The notes below the pieces were generated by a model. The model made no database searches, was not told the DNA's origin, and saw nothing but the letters and a program-made list of their open reading frames with translations. Shown in pieces: positions 53,221 to 61,798 of a DNA stretch of 64,000 nucleotides. The stretch spans positions 2,170,001 through 2,234,000 of the forward strand of contig NC_019673.1 in NCBI RefSeq assembly GCF_000328705.1. The letters are read 5' to 3'. Positions within the stretch are counted from its first letter, which is position 1, and the number at the start of each line of letters is the position of its first letter. The position numbers and the translations under genes are program-made. Source of the stretch: Saccharothrix espanaensis DSM 44229 (lineage in GTDB: Bacteria > Actinomycetota > Actinomycetes > Mycobacteriales > Pseudonocardiaceae).

Positions 53221-53925
53221 ATGGCACGTTCCGTGCTGGTCACCGGGGGCAATCGCGGCATCGGTCTGGCCGTGGCCAGGAAATTCGCCGCGCACGGGGA
53301 CGCGGTGGCCGTCACCCACCGGGGTTCCGGCGCCCCCGAGGGCCTGCTGGGCGTCAAGTGCGACGTGACCGACACCGACCAGGTGTCCCGGGCCTTCGCC
53401 GAGGTGGCGGCGGTCAACGGGCCGGTCGAGGTGCTGGTGGCCAACGCGGGCATCACCCGGGACGGCCTGCTGATGCGGATGGACGACGACCAGTTCCTCG
53501 GCGTGCTGGACACCAACCTCGGCGGCGCGTTCCGGGTGGCCCGGCACGCGGCCACCGACATGGTGCGGCGGCGCGGCGGGCGGATGGTGTTCCTGTCCTC
53601 GGTCGCCGGGCTGCGGGGATCACCGGGCCAGGCCAACTACGCGTCGAGCAAGGCGGGGCTGGTGGGCCTGGCCCGCTCGCTGGCCCGCGAGTTCGGGTCG
53701 CGCGGCATCACGGTGAACGTCGTCGCCCCGGGGCTGGTGGACACCGACATGACCGAGCAGCTCAGCGCGCAGCGCAAGGAGCAGATCCTGGCCGACGTGC
53801 CGCTGGGGCGCAGCGCCGCTCCGGAGGAGGTCGCCGACGCGGTCTTCTGGCTGGCTTCGCCGGGCGCGGCCTACGTGACCGGTGCGGTGCTGCCGGTGGA
53901 CGGTGGTCTCGGGATGGGCCACTGA
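53221..53925 (+). CDS. 3-oxoacyl-ACP reductase (FabG-like)
   Basis: 234 residues of the SDR family. Cofactor motif TGGNRGIG at residues 8-15, NAGIT near 75-79, and catalytic Ser127, Tyr140 and Lys144 in FLSSVAG...NYASSKAG. It reduces the beta-keto group in each round of polyene chain extension, before dehydration by the MaoC pair. Last gene of its operon. Confidence 0.93.
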   Translation: MARSVLVTGGNRGIGLAVARKFAAHGDAVAVTHRGSGAPEGLLGVKCDVTDTDQVSRAFAEVAAVNGPVEVLVANAGITRDGLLMRMDDDQFLGVLDTNLGGAFRVARHAATDMVRRRGGRMVFLSSVAGLRGSPGQANYASSKAGLVGLARSLAREFGSRGITVNVVAPGLVDTDMTEQLSAQRKEQILADVPLGRSAAPEEVADAVFWLASPGAAYVTGAVLPVDGGLGMGH

Positions 53926-54006
53926 CGGTAGCCCGGCGCGGGCCGGTTCGGCTCGCCGCTCCGGTCCGCGCCACCGATGCGGTGTCGTCCGCCGCCACTC
54001 GGGGCC

Positions 54007-54048
54007 GCGAACCTCCTGCCGCGAACCTCCTGCCGCGAACCTCCTGCC
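54007..54048. repeat. Three perfect 14-bp tandem repeats
   Basis: GCGAACCTCCTGCC three times in a row in the gap between converging ketoreductase and dehydratase genes. The unit resembles the 15-bp repeat GCGAACTCCTCTGGT near 50005-50035 that encodes the KAS III tail. Confidence 0.85.
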
Positions 54049-54074
54049 GCGGTCCGCACCGCGGACCGGGTGCT

Positions 54075-54497
54075 TCAGCGTGCCACCCGGACCAGCGCGT
54101 CACCCCGCACGGTGACCGGACCGTCCACGACCCGGACGGTGAGCGACAACCGCACCCGCCGCTCGCCGTCGTGCTCCGCCAGGTCCTTGACCTTGGCCGC
54201 GCACCGGATCCGGGCACCCACCGGCGTGGCGGCGGCGAAGCGCACCCGGAACGACAGCAGATCGGCGACCGGCACCCATTCGGTGACCAGCCGGCCCAGG
54301 AACCCCATGGACAGCATGCCGTGCGCGATGACGTCGGACAGGCCCGCGGCGCGGGCCGCGTCCGGGTCGAGGTGGATGGGGTTGGGGTCACCCGAGGCGT
54401 CCGCGAACCGGACCAGCAGCGCCCGGGTGATCCGCAGCTCCGGCAGCTCCGGCAGCTCGGTGCCGACCTCCACGTCGGCCAGGCTGAACGCGCTCAC
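54075..54497 (-). CDS. MaoC-type (R)-hydratase/dehydratase, catalytic subunit
   Basis: 140 residues from GTG 54497, overlapping the stop of the upstream gene (GTGA). It carries the hydratase-2 signature FADASGDPNPIHLDPDAARA with the catalytic Asp and His, then IAHGMLSMGFLGRLVTEWVP. It dehydrates beta-hydroxyacyl-ACP to build the polyene. It pairs with the gene at 54494, as the two dehydratase genes of asukamycin clusters do. A far longer open frame to the right runs antisense through the ligase gene and is not real. Confidence 0.93.
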   Translation of the reverse strand: MSAFSLADVEVGTELPELPELRITRALLVRFADASGDPNPIHLDPDAARAAGLSDVIAHGMLSMGFLGRLVTEWVPVADLLSFRVRFAAATPVGARIRCAAKVKDLAEHDGERRVRLSLTVRVVDGPVTVRGDALVRVAR

Positions 54498-55009
54498 CGG
54501 TCCTCCCCGACGGACGCGGAGAGGCGGACCGCGATGATCTGGTGGTGGTCGGCGACCGGCTCGCCGTCGGTGTCGGTCACCGCCGTGTCCTGCACGACGA
54601 ACTCCATCCCGCCGCGCCCGTAGATGTCGGTGATCACCGTGGAGAAAGTCAGCCGCTCCCCGGCGTAGGCGGTGCGGTGGTAGACGAACCCCTGCTCGAC
54701 GTGCAGCACGCGGCGCAGCTCCACCCCCATCGCGGTCAACACGTCCGAGGGGTTCCGGAACTCCAGTCCGAACAGGAACGTCGGCGGGACCGGGAGATCC
54801 GGGTGCTTCGCCGCCCGCGCGACTCCGAGGTCGGCGAACACCCCGCCGCCGACACCCAGCACCTCGGCGAACGACGCCACCTCGCTCCGGTCCACCTCCA
54901 CGGTGAACGGCGCGAGCCGCGTGCCGATGAACGCCCGGTCGATCTCCTGCCCCCTTTCGCGCGTCGGACCGCCATCCACCGACGTGCTGCCGAGCCGTGC
55001 GGAACCCAC
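54494..55009 (-). CDS. MaoC-like dehydratase partner (N-terminal domain type)
   Basis: 171 residues from GTG 55009, with AGGAGG six bases upstream. It has the MaoC_dehydrat_N style: IDRAFIGTRLAPFTVEVDRS, VPPTFLFGLEF, LHVEQGFVYHRTAYAGERLT. It lacks the Asp/His catalytic pair of its neighbour, so it is likely the non-catalytic half of a heterodimer. Translationally coupled to it. Confidence 0.9.
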   Translation of the reverse strand: MGSARLGSTSVDGGPTRERGQEIDRAFIGTRLAPFTVEVDRSEVASFAEVLGVGGGVFADLGVARAAKHPDLPVPPTFLFGLEFRNPSDVLTAMGVELRRVLHVEQGFVYHRTAYAGERLTFSTVITDIYGRGGMEFVVQDTAVTDTDGEPVADHHQIIAVRLSASVGEDR

Positions 55010-55313
55010 AACCGACCTCCTGCGCTCGCGTACCGGGACCTCGCGCCAGCATCGCGCTCGCGGCCCGGCCCGCGACAGCCCCGACGAACCTGTCCGACCG
55101 GCCACCCCGCATGGTGTGCGATCCGGCGTGAAACCTCGCCCGGCAACGGAAAGCACGCATGTGCCCGGTCGGCGCGCTCCGGTGGGCCCCTCGATCGGGC
55201 ACACCGTCCGCGCCTCCCACCCGCTGCCCGGACCCGGCGAAGCTGGCGGTGCGCCCACAGCGCGGAGCGGTGCCACCGCCCGCAAGTCGTCGCCCGTCGA
55301 ATCGAGGATCACC
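55010..55313. promoter_or_regulatory. Divergent promoter region (dehydratase pair / ligase-ALAS unit)
   Basis: 304 bp between GTG 55009 (leftward) and ATG 55314 (rightward). No gene. Expected to carry promoters in both directions. Confidence 0.4.
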
Positions 55314-56894
55314 ATGGCTGTTCCGGACGAGTGGTGGGCAGGGCACGGCGGCTACGCCGCCCGCGTCCTGTCGGCACTGGTCGCCGACCCCGACCGGGTC
55401 GCCCTGCACTGGCGGGGACGCGGCGTCACCGCCCGCGAGGTGACCGACGCGGTCGCCGGGATCGCCGACACCCTGCGCCGGCTGGACATCGGGCAGGGGG
55501 ACGTCGTCGGCGTGATGGTGGCGCCCAACAGCCCGGACATGCTCACCGCGCGCTACGCGGCCCACCTGGTCGGCGCCGCGGTCTGCTACGTGCGATCGAC
55601 CAACCCGGGTTCCGCCGACCCCGTGCTGTCCGAGGAGGAGCAGCTGCGCATCCTGCTGGACACCCGGGCCCGCGGGCTGTTCACCGATACCGGGAACGAG
55701 GACCGCGCGAAGCGACTCGTGGACCGGGCGCGCGGCCTGGTCGCCCTGGTCGGCTTCGACCTGGACCCGGCGGGGGCCACGGCGGTGGCTTCCGCCGACC
55801 GGGCGAACCTCGCGCCGGCCGCCGCCTGGGACCCGGCGGCGCTCGCGGTGATCGGCTTCACCAGCGGCAGCACCGGCCGGGCCAAGGGCATCAGCCTCCA
55901 GGCCAGGGCATGGGAGAGCACGGTGGTCGCCACCGAGGAGTCGATCACCGAACCCGACCCCGCGATCCTGGTCACGACCCCGTTGAGCCACACGGTGGCG
56001 CCGATGGCCGACGCGGTGCTGGCCCGGGGCGGGGTCGTCGTCCTGCACGAGGAGACCCGGCCGGGGCCCGTGCTCGACGCCCTGCGGCAGCACCGGATCA
56101 CGCGGACGTTCGTGGCCACCCCCCACCTGTACGAGTTGCTCGACCACAGCAGGACCGCGCCGGCCGACCTGTCGTCGCTGCGGCTGCTCATCTACAGCGG
56201 GTCGCCGGCGGCACCCGCGCGGATCGCGGAGGCGGCGCGCGCGTTCGGGCCGGTGCTGGTCCAGGGCTACGGGACCAGCGAGTGCGGCCGGATCACGTTC
56301 CTGGGCCCCGGCGACCACTTCGACGAGACGGTGCTGTCCAGCGTCGGCCACCCGTTCCCGGAGATCGAGGTCGAGGTGCGCGAACCGGGTTCCGACCGGG
56401 CGGTGGCCGTCGGCGAGACGGGCGAGGTGTGCGTGCGCTCCCCGCACGTGATGCGCGAGTACTGGGCCGACCCGGCGCGGACGTCCCGGGTGCTGCGCGA
56501 CGGGTGGTACCGCACGGGCGACATCGGCCGGCTCGACGAGCGCGGCTACCTGTACCTGCTCGACCGGATCGCCGACGTGGTGAAGGCCGATGGCGTCAAG
56601 GTCTACCCGGCCGTGGTGGAACGCGAGATCCAGTCGATCCCCGGTGTCGCGCACGCCGCGGTCTACGGGGTCCGCGACGAGGACAACGCGGAGCACGTCC
56701 ACGCCGCGATCGTGCTCCGCCCGGGAGCGCGGGTCGGCGTGGACGAAGTGCGCGAGCGGGTCCGCACCGCGCTGTCGGCCGCGCACGCACCCGAGCACGT
56801 GCGGCTGCTCGACGCGTTGCCGCTCAACGGATCCGGAAAGCCGGACAAGGCACGACTGCGCGGCGAGGAACTCGCCGCGCGGGTGCCCCGGTGA
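55314..56894 (+). CDS. AMP-forming ligase (C5N amide synthetase or aminohydroxybenzoate adenylase)
   Basis: 526 residues from ATG 55314 after GAGGATC. Adenylation-domain motifs in order: [12 protein letters not shown] (P-loop-like A3), [11 protein letters not shown] (A5), [20 protein letters not shown] (A7-A8), and the C-terminal Lys in [13 protein letters not shown] (A10). The neighbour is the 5-aminolevulinate synthase gene, 43 bp downstream. That favours the amide synthetase that joins the C5N ring to the chain; loading of 3-amino-4-hydroxybenzoate onto a carrier (the role of AsuA2) is the alternative. Substrate cannot be decided from sequence alone. Confidence 0.82.
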   Translation: MAVPDEWWAGHGGYAARVLSALVADPDRVALHWRGRGVTAREVTDAVAGIADTLRRLDIGQGDVVGVMVAPNSPDMLTARYAAHLVGAAVCYVRSTNPGSADPVLSEEEQLRILLDTRARGLFTDTGNEDRAKRLVDRARGLVALVGFDLDPAGATAVASADRANLAPAAAWDPAALAVIGFTSGSTGRAKGISLQARAWESTVVATEESITEPDPAILVTTPLSHTVAPMADAVLARGGVVVLHEETRPGPVLDALRQHRITRTFVATPHLYELLDHSRTAPADLSSLRLLIYSGSPAAPARIAEAARAFGPVLVQGYGTSECGRITFLGPGDHFDETVLSSVGHPFPEIEVEVREPGSDRAVAVGETGEVCVRSPHVMREYWADPARTSRVLRDGWYRTGDIGRLDERGYLYLLDRIADVVKADGVKVYPAVVEREIQSIPGVAHAAVYGVRDEDNAEHVHAAIVLRPGARVGVDEVRERVRTALSAAHAPEHVRLLDALPLNGSGKPDKARLRGEELAARVPR

Positions 56895-56937
56895 CCGCCC
56901 GCGCATCGAACCGACCGTACCGAGGGAGTGGGTTGAC

Positions 56938-58164
56938 GTGACGAACCGGCACATGGACTTCTTCGTCCGCGAGATGGCGGACTTCGGCCCGCGGAAGCGG
57001 GAGTTCCTCGAGATCGGGCGCAGGGCGGGCCTGTTCCCCAGCGCGGTGGCGCGTCAGGGCCCGGACGGCACCGAGGCCGAGATCAGCGTCTGGTGCAGCA
57101 ACGACTACCTCGGCATGGGGCAGAACCCGTTCGTCCTGGAGGCGATCAAGGACGCGGTCGACGCGTTCGGGGCCGGCTCCGGCGGTTCCCGCAACATCGG
57201 CGGGACCAACCACTACCACGTCCTGTTGGAGAAGGAGCTCGCGGCGCTGCACGGCAAGGAGGCCGCGCTGATCTTCCCGTCCGGCTACACCGCCAACGAC
57301 GGCGCCCTGTCCGTTCTCGCGGGCCGCGCTCCGGACACGGTGGTCTTCTCCGACCAGCTCAACCACGCGTCCATCATCGACGGGCTGCGCCACAGCGGCG
57401 CCGAGAAGCGCATCTTCCGGCACAACGACGTGGCGCACCTGGAGGAACTGCTGGCCACCGCCGACCCGGACCGCCCCAAGCTGGTCGTAGCCGAGTCCGT
57501 GTACTCGATGTCGGGCGACATCGCGCCCTTGGCGCAGATCGCCGAGGTCTCGCACCGCTACCACGCCACGACGTTCCTCGACGAGGTGCACGCCGTGGGC
57601 ATGTACGGGCCGCAGGGCGCGGGCATCGCCGCCCGTGAAGGACTGGCGGACCGGTTCACGGTCTTCATGGGCACGCTGGCCAAGGGCTTCGGCACCGCCG
57701 GCGGGTACATCGCCGGCCCGGCCGCGCTGGTGGACGCCGTTCGCAGCTGGTCGCGGTCGTTCATCTTCACCACCTCGCTGCCGCCCGCCACCGCCGCGGG
57801 CGCCCTGGCCGCCGTCCGACACCTCAGGTCGTCCGAGGTCGAGCGGGAACGGCTCGCGGCGAACGCGCGACTGATGCACCGCCTGCTGACCGAGCGGCGC
57901 ATCCCGTTCATCTCCGACCAGTCGCACATCATCGCGGTGTTCGTCGGCGAGGACCAGTTGTGCCGCCAGGCCTCCGCGCTGCTGCTGCGGCGGCACGGGA
58001 TCTACGTCCAAGCCATCAACGCGCCGAGCGTGCGGACCGGCGAGGAGATCCTCCGGGTCGCACCCTCGGCCACCCACACGGCCGGCGACGTCGAGAAGTT
58101 CGTGGAAGCGCTGGACGGCATCTGGCAGGAGCTCGGGATCCCCACCGGGCCGACTGCGGGATGA
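56938..58164 (+). CDS. 5-aminolevulinate synthase (cyclising, C5N pathway type)
   Basis: 408 residues from GTG 56938, with GAGGGAG nine bases upstream. PLP-dependent alpha-oxoamine synthase: [56 protein letters not shown], and the PLP Lys249 in [18 protein letters not shown]. It condenses glycine and succinyl-CoA. Actinomycetes make heme by the C5 glutamate route, so an ALAS gene inside a cluster is a strong marker for 2-amino-3-hydroxycyclopent-2-enone, as in asukamycin and moenomycin. Flanked on both sides by AMP-forming ligases, the usual C5N trio. Confidence 0.95.
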   Translation: MTNRHMDFFVREMADFGPRKREFLEIGRRAGLFPSAVARQGPDGTEAEISVWCSNDYLGMGQNPFVLEAIKDAVDAFGAGSGGSRNIGGTNHYHVLLEKELAALHGKEAALIFPSGYTANDGALSVLAGRAPDTVVFSDQLNHASIIDGLRHSGAEKRIFRHNDVAHLEELLATADPDRPKLVVAESVYSMSGDIAPLAQIAEVSHRYHATTFLDEVHAVGMYGPQGAGIAAREGLADRFTVFMGTLAKGFGTAGGYIAGPAALVDAVRSWSRSFIFTTSLPPATAAGALAAVRHLRSSEVERERLAANARLMHRLLTERRIPFISDQSHIIAVFVGEDQLCRQASALLLRRHGIYVQAINAPSVRTGEEILRVAPSATHTAGDVEKFVEALDGIWQELGIPTGPTAG

Positions 58165-58300
58165 CCTGGCGGGCGGACGCGGCCGCCGATCACGGCCGGT
58201 GCGCGGCGGGGGAGCGCGCCGAGGGGAGATCCCGTCCCCGGCGCTCCCCCTTCGCCCGACGGCGATCGCCGTCGGGCGGGTCGACGAGGAGGGAGTCCTG
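58165..58300. other. Gap with strong secondary structure between ALAS and ligase genes
   Basis: Contains an imperfect hairpin (GGGGGAGCGC near 58209 pairing with GCGCTCCCCC near 58241) and, right after it, a 26-bp perfect palindrome at 58253-58278. The structures could attenuate transcription, or the palindrome could be an operator. Confidence 0.5.
58253..58278. promoter_or_regulatory. 26-bp perfect palindrome, possible operator
   Basis: Half-site CGCCCGACGGCGA followed directly by its reverse complement, ending 22 bp before the start of the acyl-CoA ligase gene. Fits a dimeric repressor site (for example for the TetR-type regulator) or an RNA hairpin. Confidence 0.5.
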
Positions 58301-59827
58301 ATGTCCGTGTCGTTGGCGGCCGTGCTCGCCGAGTCCGCCGCCCGGTACCCGGACCGGCCGGCGGTGGTGTTCGAGTCGCGGAAGACGTCCTATCGGGAGC
58401 TGTGGTGGTGGGCGCGGAAGTACGCGGCGGTGCTGCGGGACCACGGGATCGGGCGCGGTGACCGGGTCGCGCTGCTGCTTCCGAACTCGCCACACCTCCC
58501 GATGGCGTACTTCGGCGTGCTGGCGTTGGGCGCGGTGGTGGTGCCGGTGCACGCGCTGTCCAAAGCAGACGAGATCGAGCACGTGCTGCGGGACTCCGGG
58601 GCCGCGGCGCTGGTCTGCGCCGGATCGCTGCTGGAGCAGGGCGGTGAGGCCGCCCGGCGTGCCGGCGTGCCGGTGTTCACCGTCGTGGCGGACGACGGGC
58701 TCCGGTTGGACGTGGCGGCCGGCCCTGCCGCTCCGATCGAACGGTACGCGCCGTGCGCGCCCGACGACGCGGCGATGGTCCTGTACACCTCGGGAACGAC
58801 GGGCAAGCCCAAGGGCGCGGTGCTGACGCACCTGGGCGTCACGATGAACATCACCGTCACGATGCTGTCCCCGTTCGACTTCCGGGCCGACGACGTGTTG
58901 CTGGGCGCGCTGCCGCTGTTCCACATATTCGGCCAGGTCTGCGGCATGTGCGTGTGCTTCCGGGCCGGTGCCACCCTGGTGCTGATGCCGGCGTTCGACG
59001 CGGCGCGTGCGATCGAGTTGATGGCCGAGCACCGGTGCACGGTGTTCATGGGCGTCCCGACGATGTACATGGCGCTGTTGCGCGCCATGGGGACAGCGAC
59101 GGTGCGCCCGCGCCTGCACCGCGCGTACTCGGGTGGGCAGGCACTGCCGGTGAAGGTCCTGGAGGACTTCGAGGACCGGTTCGGCTGCCCGGTCTACGAG
59201 GGGTACGGCCTGACCGAGACCTCGCCGGTGGTCGCCTACAACCAGCCTGCGTGGCCGAGGAAACCGGGCACCGTGGGGCTGCCGGTCTGGGGCGTCGAGG
59301 TGGCCATCGCCCGGGCCGACGTGGACGGCCGGGTCGAGCTGCTGCCCGCCGGCGAGGTGGGCGAGGTCGTCATCCGGGGCCACAACGTCATGGCCGGCTA
59401 CCTGAACCGGCCGGAGGCCACGGCCGAGGTCCTGGTGGACGGCTGGTTCCGCTCGGGCGACCTGGGCAGGAAGGACGAGGACGGCTATCTGTCCATAGTG
59501 GACCGCAAGAAGGACGTGGTGCTGCGCGGCGGGTACAACGTGTACCCGCGCGAGGTCGAGGAAGTCCTGATGCGCCACCCGGCCGTCGCGCAGGTGGCGG
59601 TCATCGGCGTTCCGCACCCCACGCACGGCGAGGAGGTTTGCGCGGTGGTGCTCCCGGCGCCGGGAGCGCGGCCGGGCGCCGATCTCGGGGTGGAGATCGA
59701 GACGTGGAGCAAGGCGCGGATGGCGCCCTACAAGTACCCGCGCCGGGTGGAGTTCGTCGACGGGTTCCCGCTCGGGGTGGGCGGCAAGGTGCTCAAACGC
59801 GAGCTGGTGGCCCGCTTCGCCCGCTGA
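58301..59827 (+). CDS. Acyl-CoA ligase (C5N pathway candidate)
   Basis: 508 residues from ATG 58301 after GGAGGGAG. Complete adenylate-forming motifs: VLYTSGTTGKPKGAVLTHLG, YEGYGLTETSPVVAYNQP, FRSGDLGRKDEDGYLSIVDR, and LGVGGKVLKREL with the catalytic Lys. In C5N pathways an acyl-CoA ligase activates 5-aminolevulinate so that it can cyclise; position after the ALAS gene supports this. A medium- or long-chain fatty acid substrate is the alternative. Confidence 0.88.
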   Translation: MSVSLAAVLAESAARYPDRPAVVFESRKTSYRELWWWARKYAAVLRDHGIGRGDRVALLLPNSPHLPMAYFGVLALGAVVVPVHALSKADEIEHVLRDSGAAALVCAGSLLEQGGEAARRAGVPVFTVVADDGLRLDVAAGPAAPIERYAPCAPDDAAMVLYTSGTTGKPKGAVLTHLGVTMNITVTMLSPFDFRADDVLLGALPLFHIFGQVCGMCVCFRAGATLVLMPAFDAARAIELMAEHRCTVFMGVPTMYMALLRAMGTATVRPRLHRAYSGGQALPVKVLEDFEDRFGCPVYEGYGLTETSPVVAYNQPAWPRKPGTVGLPVWGVEVAIARADVDGRVELLPAGEVGEVVIRGHNVMAGYLNRPEATAEVLVDGWFRSGDLGRKDEDGYLSIVDRKKDVVLRGGYNVYPREVEEVLMRHPAVAQVAVIGVPHPTHGEEVCAVVLPAPGARPGADLGVEIETWSKARMAPYKYPRRVEFVDGFPLGVGGKVLKRELVARFAR

Positions 59828-59836
59828 GCCTCACCG

Positions 59837-59861
59837 CCGTCCACGACGATCCGGACGTCGG
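59837..59861. repeat. Dispersed 25-bp motif, copy 2
   Basis: Same as 48526-48550 except one base (G instead of A after the shared 20 bases). It again lies 10 bp after a rightward stop codon and upstream of a convergent hairpin. Confidence 0.6.
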
Positions 59862-59888
59862 CGCAGGAGCTTCCGGACTTCGACGGCG

Positions 59889-59919
59889 GTGCTCCGGCTC
59901 GGGACCCGAGCCGGAGCAC
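59889..59919. terminator. Bidirectional hairpin terminator
   Basis: GTGCTCCGGCTCGGG, one-base centre A, then the exact complement. It lies between the converging acyl-CoA ligase and luciferase-like oxygenase genes. Confidence 0.8.
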
Positions 59920-59932
59920 GGCACTTCCGGGT

Positions 59933-61042
59933 TCACCGTGCGGCGAGCTCCAGGGCTTTGGAGACGGCCCGACCGTAGGACTCGGTGACTCCGCCGAGCG
60001 AGCCGTTGAACTTCGGTGCGACGAACCTGGCGAGCAGCTCGAAGCTGCGCTTGAGCGCGCTCCGGTCCGCCCAGTCCAGGACGGTGACCAGCAGCCGCCC
60101 GAACCCGCCCGTCTCGTCCTGCACGTCCCGGATGGCCTGGACGCAGTCGTCGACCGAGCCGATGACGCTGCCACGCCGGTCGATCAGCTCCTCCAGCGCC
60201 TTGCGCGCCTCCGCCCGGGAGTGCACCCGCGGTGCGCCGAGCAGGGCCCAGTACTCGTTGCGGTACCGCATCCAGCCGTCCACGATCTCGTCCAGGGCCT
60301 GCTCGCGGCTGTCGGACACGTGCACCGACAGCGCCACCCGCCAGTCGCCGCGGTCGAGCTTCCGGCCGTGCTCGGCCGCCGCCGCCTCGGCGTGCTGCCA
60401 CTGCCCGACCAGGTCGCCGATCCGGCTGCCCGGCCGCGGCGGGATGCCGAAGGAGATCGGGCTGATGCCGTACTGGCCCGCGAGCCGCATGCCGAACGGG
60501 GAGACCGCGCTGGACACCGCCATCGGCAGTCCCGCCGGCGAGTGGGGACGCAACTGCAACCGGGCGTCCCGCACCTCGAACCAGTCGGTGCGCACGGTCA
60601 CCGGCACGGTGTCGTGGAGCAGCTTGTGGATCACGTCGAGGGCCTCGGCGGTGCGCCGTCGCGTGTCCGCCGGGTCGATGCCCAGCAGGTGCATGTCGGT
60701 CGGGATCGACCCGGCCCCGACGCCCAGCGTGAACCGCCCGCGCGTCAGCTGGTCGAGCTGGACGGCTCGCGAGGCGACCATGAACGGGTGGTGGTAGGGC
60801 AGGCTGACCACGCCGGTCCCGAGCCGGATGTGCCGGGTCCGCTCGGCCGCCGTGGCGATGAACAGCTCGGGTGAGCTGATCGTGCCCCAGCCCGCCGAGT
60901 GGTGTTCGCCGACCCACAGCTCGTCGTAGCCGAGCTGGTCGAGCCATTCGGCCAGTTCGAGGTCGCGCCACAGGCTCAGCGACGGGTCCTCGCCGAGCGG
61001 GTGGAGGGGGGAGAGGAAGGCGCCGAAGCCGATCCGGTCCAT
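59933..61042 (-). CDS. Luciferase-like (LLM) flavin-dependent oxygenase
   Basis: 369 residues. LLM fold markers: GFGAFLSPLHPLGEDPSL at the start, YDELWVGEHHSAGWG, RLGTGVVSLPYHHPFMVASR, and RFTLGVGAGSIPTDMHLLGI. It uses reduced FMN supplied by a separate reductase, for which the flavin reductase at 52672 is the obvious candidate. It is last in the leftward carrier/KS operon, 10 bp after the KS-beta gene, so it is part of the pathway. I know of no assigned step for an LLM enzyme in asukamycin biosynthesis, so it may tailor the chain or core in a cluster-specific way. Confidence 0.88.
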   Translation of the reverse strand: MDRIGFGAFLSPLHPLGEDPSLSLWRDLELAEWLDQLGYDELWVGEHHSAGWGTISSPELFIATAAERTRHIRLGTGVVSLPYHHPFMVASRAVQLDQLTRGRFTLGVGAGSIPTDMHLLGIDPADTRRRTAEALDVIHKLLHDTVPVTVRTDWFEVRDARLQLRPHSPAGLPMAVSSAVSPFGMRLAGQYGISPISFGIPPRPGSRIGDLVGQWQHAEAAAAEHGRKLDRGDWRVALSVHVSDSREQALDEIVDGWMRYRNEYWALLGAPRVHSRAEARKALEELIDRRGSVIGSVDDCVQAIRDVQDETGGFGRLLVTVLDWADRSALKRSFELLARFVAPKFNGSLGGVTESYGRAVSKALELAAR

Positions 61043-61052
61043 TGTGGACTCC

Positions 61053-61766
61053 TCAGTCAGTGGTGGACGTGTCGGGGTGGGCCGCCGCGGTGCACAGCCC
61101 GACCAGCTGCCCGAGCCAGCCGTACGCCGGATGCGGTGGGTCCGCTGGCACGGCGGGGCGCCCCCGGGTCGCGCGGCGCAGCAGCAGCGCCACGGCCGCG
61201 TCTTCGCCGAGCGGCAGGCGCCCGAGCGGGTGTTCCGCGCCGAGGCGGTCGCGCACCCAGGTGACCCGGTCGTTCGGCGCCAGTTCCACGCCGATCACCA
61301 GCACCTGCTCCAGCTCGTCGTCGAACAGCAGGAGGTCGGCCAGCCGCAGTGCCGAACCGGCGAGGTCCTCGCACGCCGAAACGCAGCTGACGGGGCCGGT
61401 GATGCCGTACTGACGGGCCAGGTGGCCCAGGATGGAGGTGGTCACCGACTGGAAGAACAGCAGCGGGCTGTGCACCTGGCCCGCGACCAGCTTCCGCGTC
61501 GCGAGGTCGGAGGTGGTGGTGTCGCCGCACGCCGTGGCAAGCACGATCGCGGTCCGTTCGCCGAGCCCGTGGATCAGGTCGCCGCCCGGCGCACCCAGGC
61601 ACTGCTCGGCGACCGCCGCGACCAGCGGGTTGAACCTCGACGTGACGAAGCCGGGCACGGAGGTCAGGTCGACCGGCGCCGCGCCGGGCACGTCCCGCGC
61701 CCGCTCACCCCAGGGCGCCAGGCAGGCCGCGCCCACGACGGCACGCGGTAGGTCGGACGTCGTCAT
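61053..61766 (-). CDS. Short beta-ketoacyl synthase-like protein (KS-beta / chain-length factor)
   Basis: 237 residues from ATG 61766, about 60% of a full KS. It keeps KS landmarks such as LLFFQSVTTSILGHLARQYG and the nucleophile-region context GPVSCVSACEDLAGSALRLA, but has no NAHGT or GHxLGA histidine blocks. This is the short ketoacyl-synthase type used as partner of KS-alpha in highly reducing type II polyene systems. It likely dimerises with the gene at 61799 and sets chain length. Confidence 0.82.
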   Translation of the reverse strand: MTTSDLPRAVVGAACLAPWGERARDVPGAAPVDLTSVPGFVTSRFNPLVAAVAEQCLGAPGGDLIHGLGERTAIVLATACGDTTTSDLATRKLVAGQVHSPLLFFQSVTTSILGHLARQYGITGPVSCVSACEDLAGSALRLADLLLFDDELEQVLVIGVELAPNDRVTWVRDRLGAEHPLGRLPLGEDAAVALLLRRATRGRPAVPADPPHPAYGWLGQLVGLCTAAAHPDTSTTD

Positions 61767-61798
61767 CGCAATCCTCTCGGCGTGGTGGAGCACGGTGC

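Noticed and set aside
54007..54048. CRISPR array
   Set aside because: The tandem 14-bp units have no spacers, and no cas genes or spaced direct repeats were seen anywhere in the window.
54075..56954. Very long leftward open frame (959 codons) ending in the MaoC sequence
   Set aside because: Only the last 140 codons are the real dehydratase. The rest is antisense to the dehydratase partner's flank and the AMP ligase, with low-complexity Arg/Gly/Ala-rich text and no domain.
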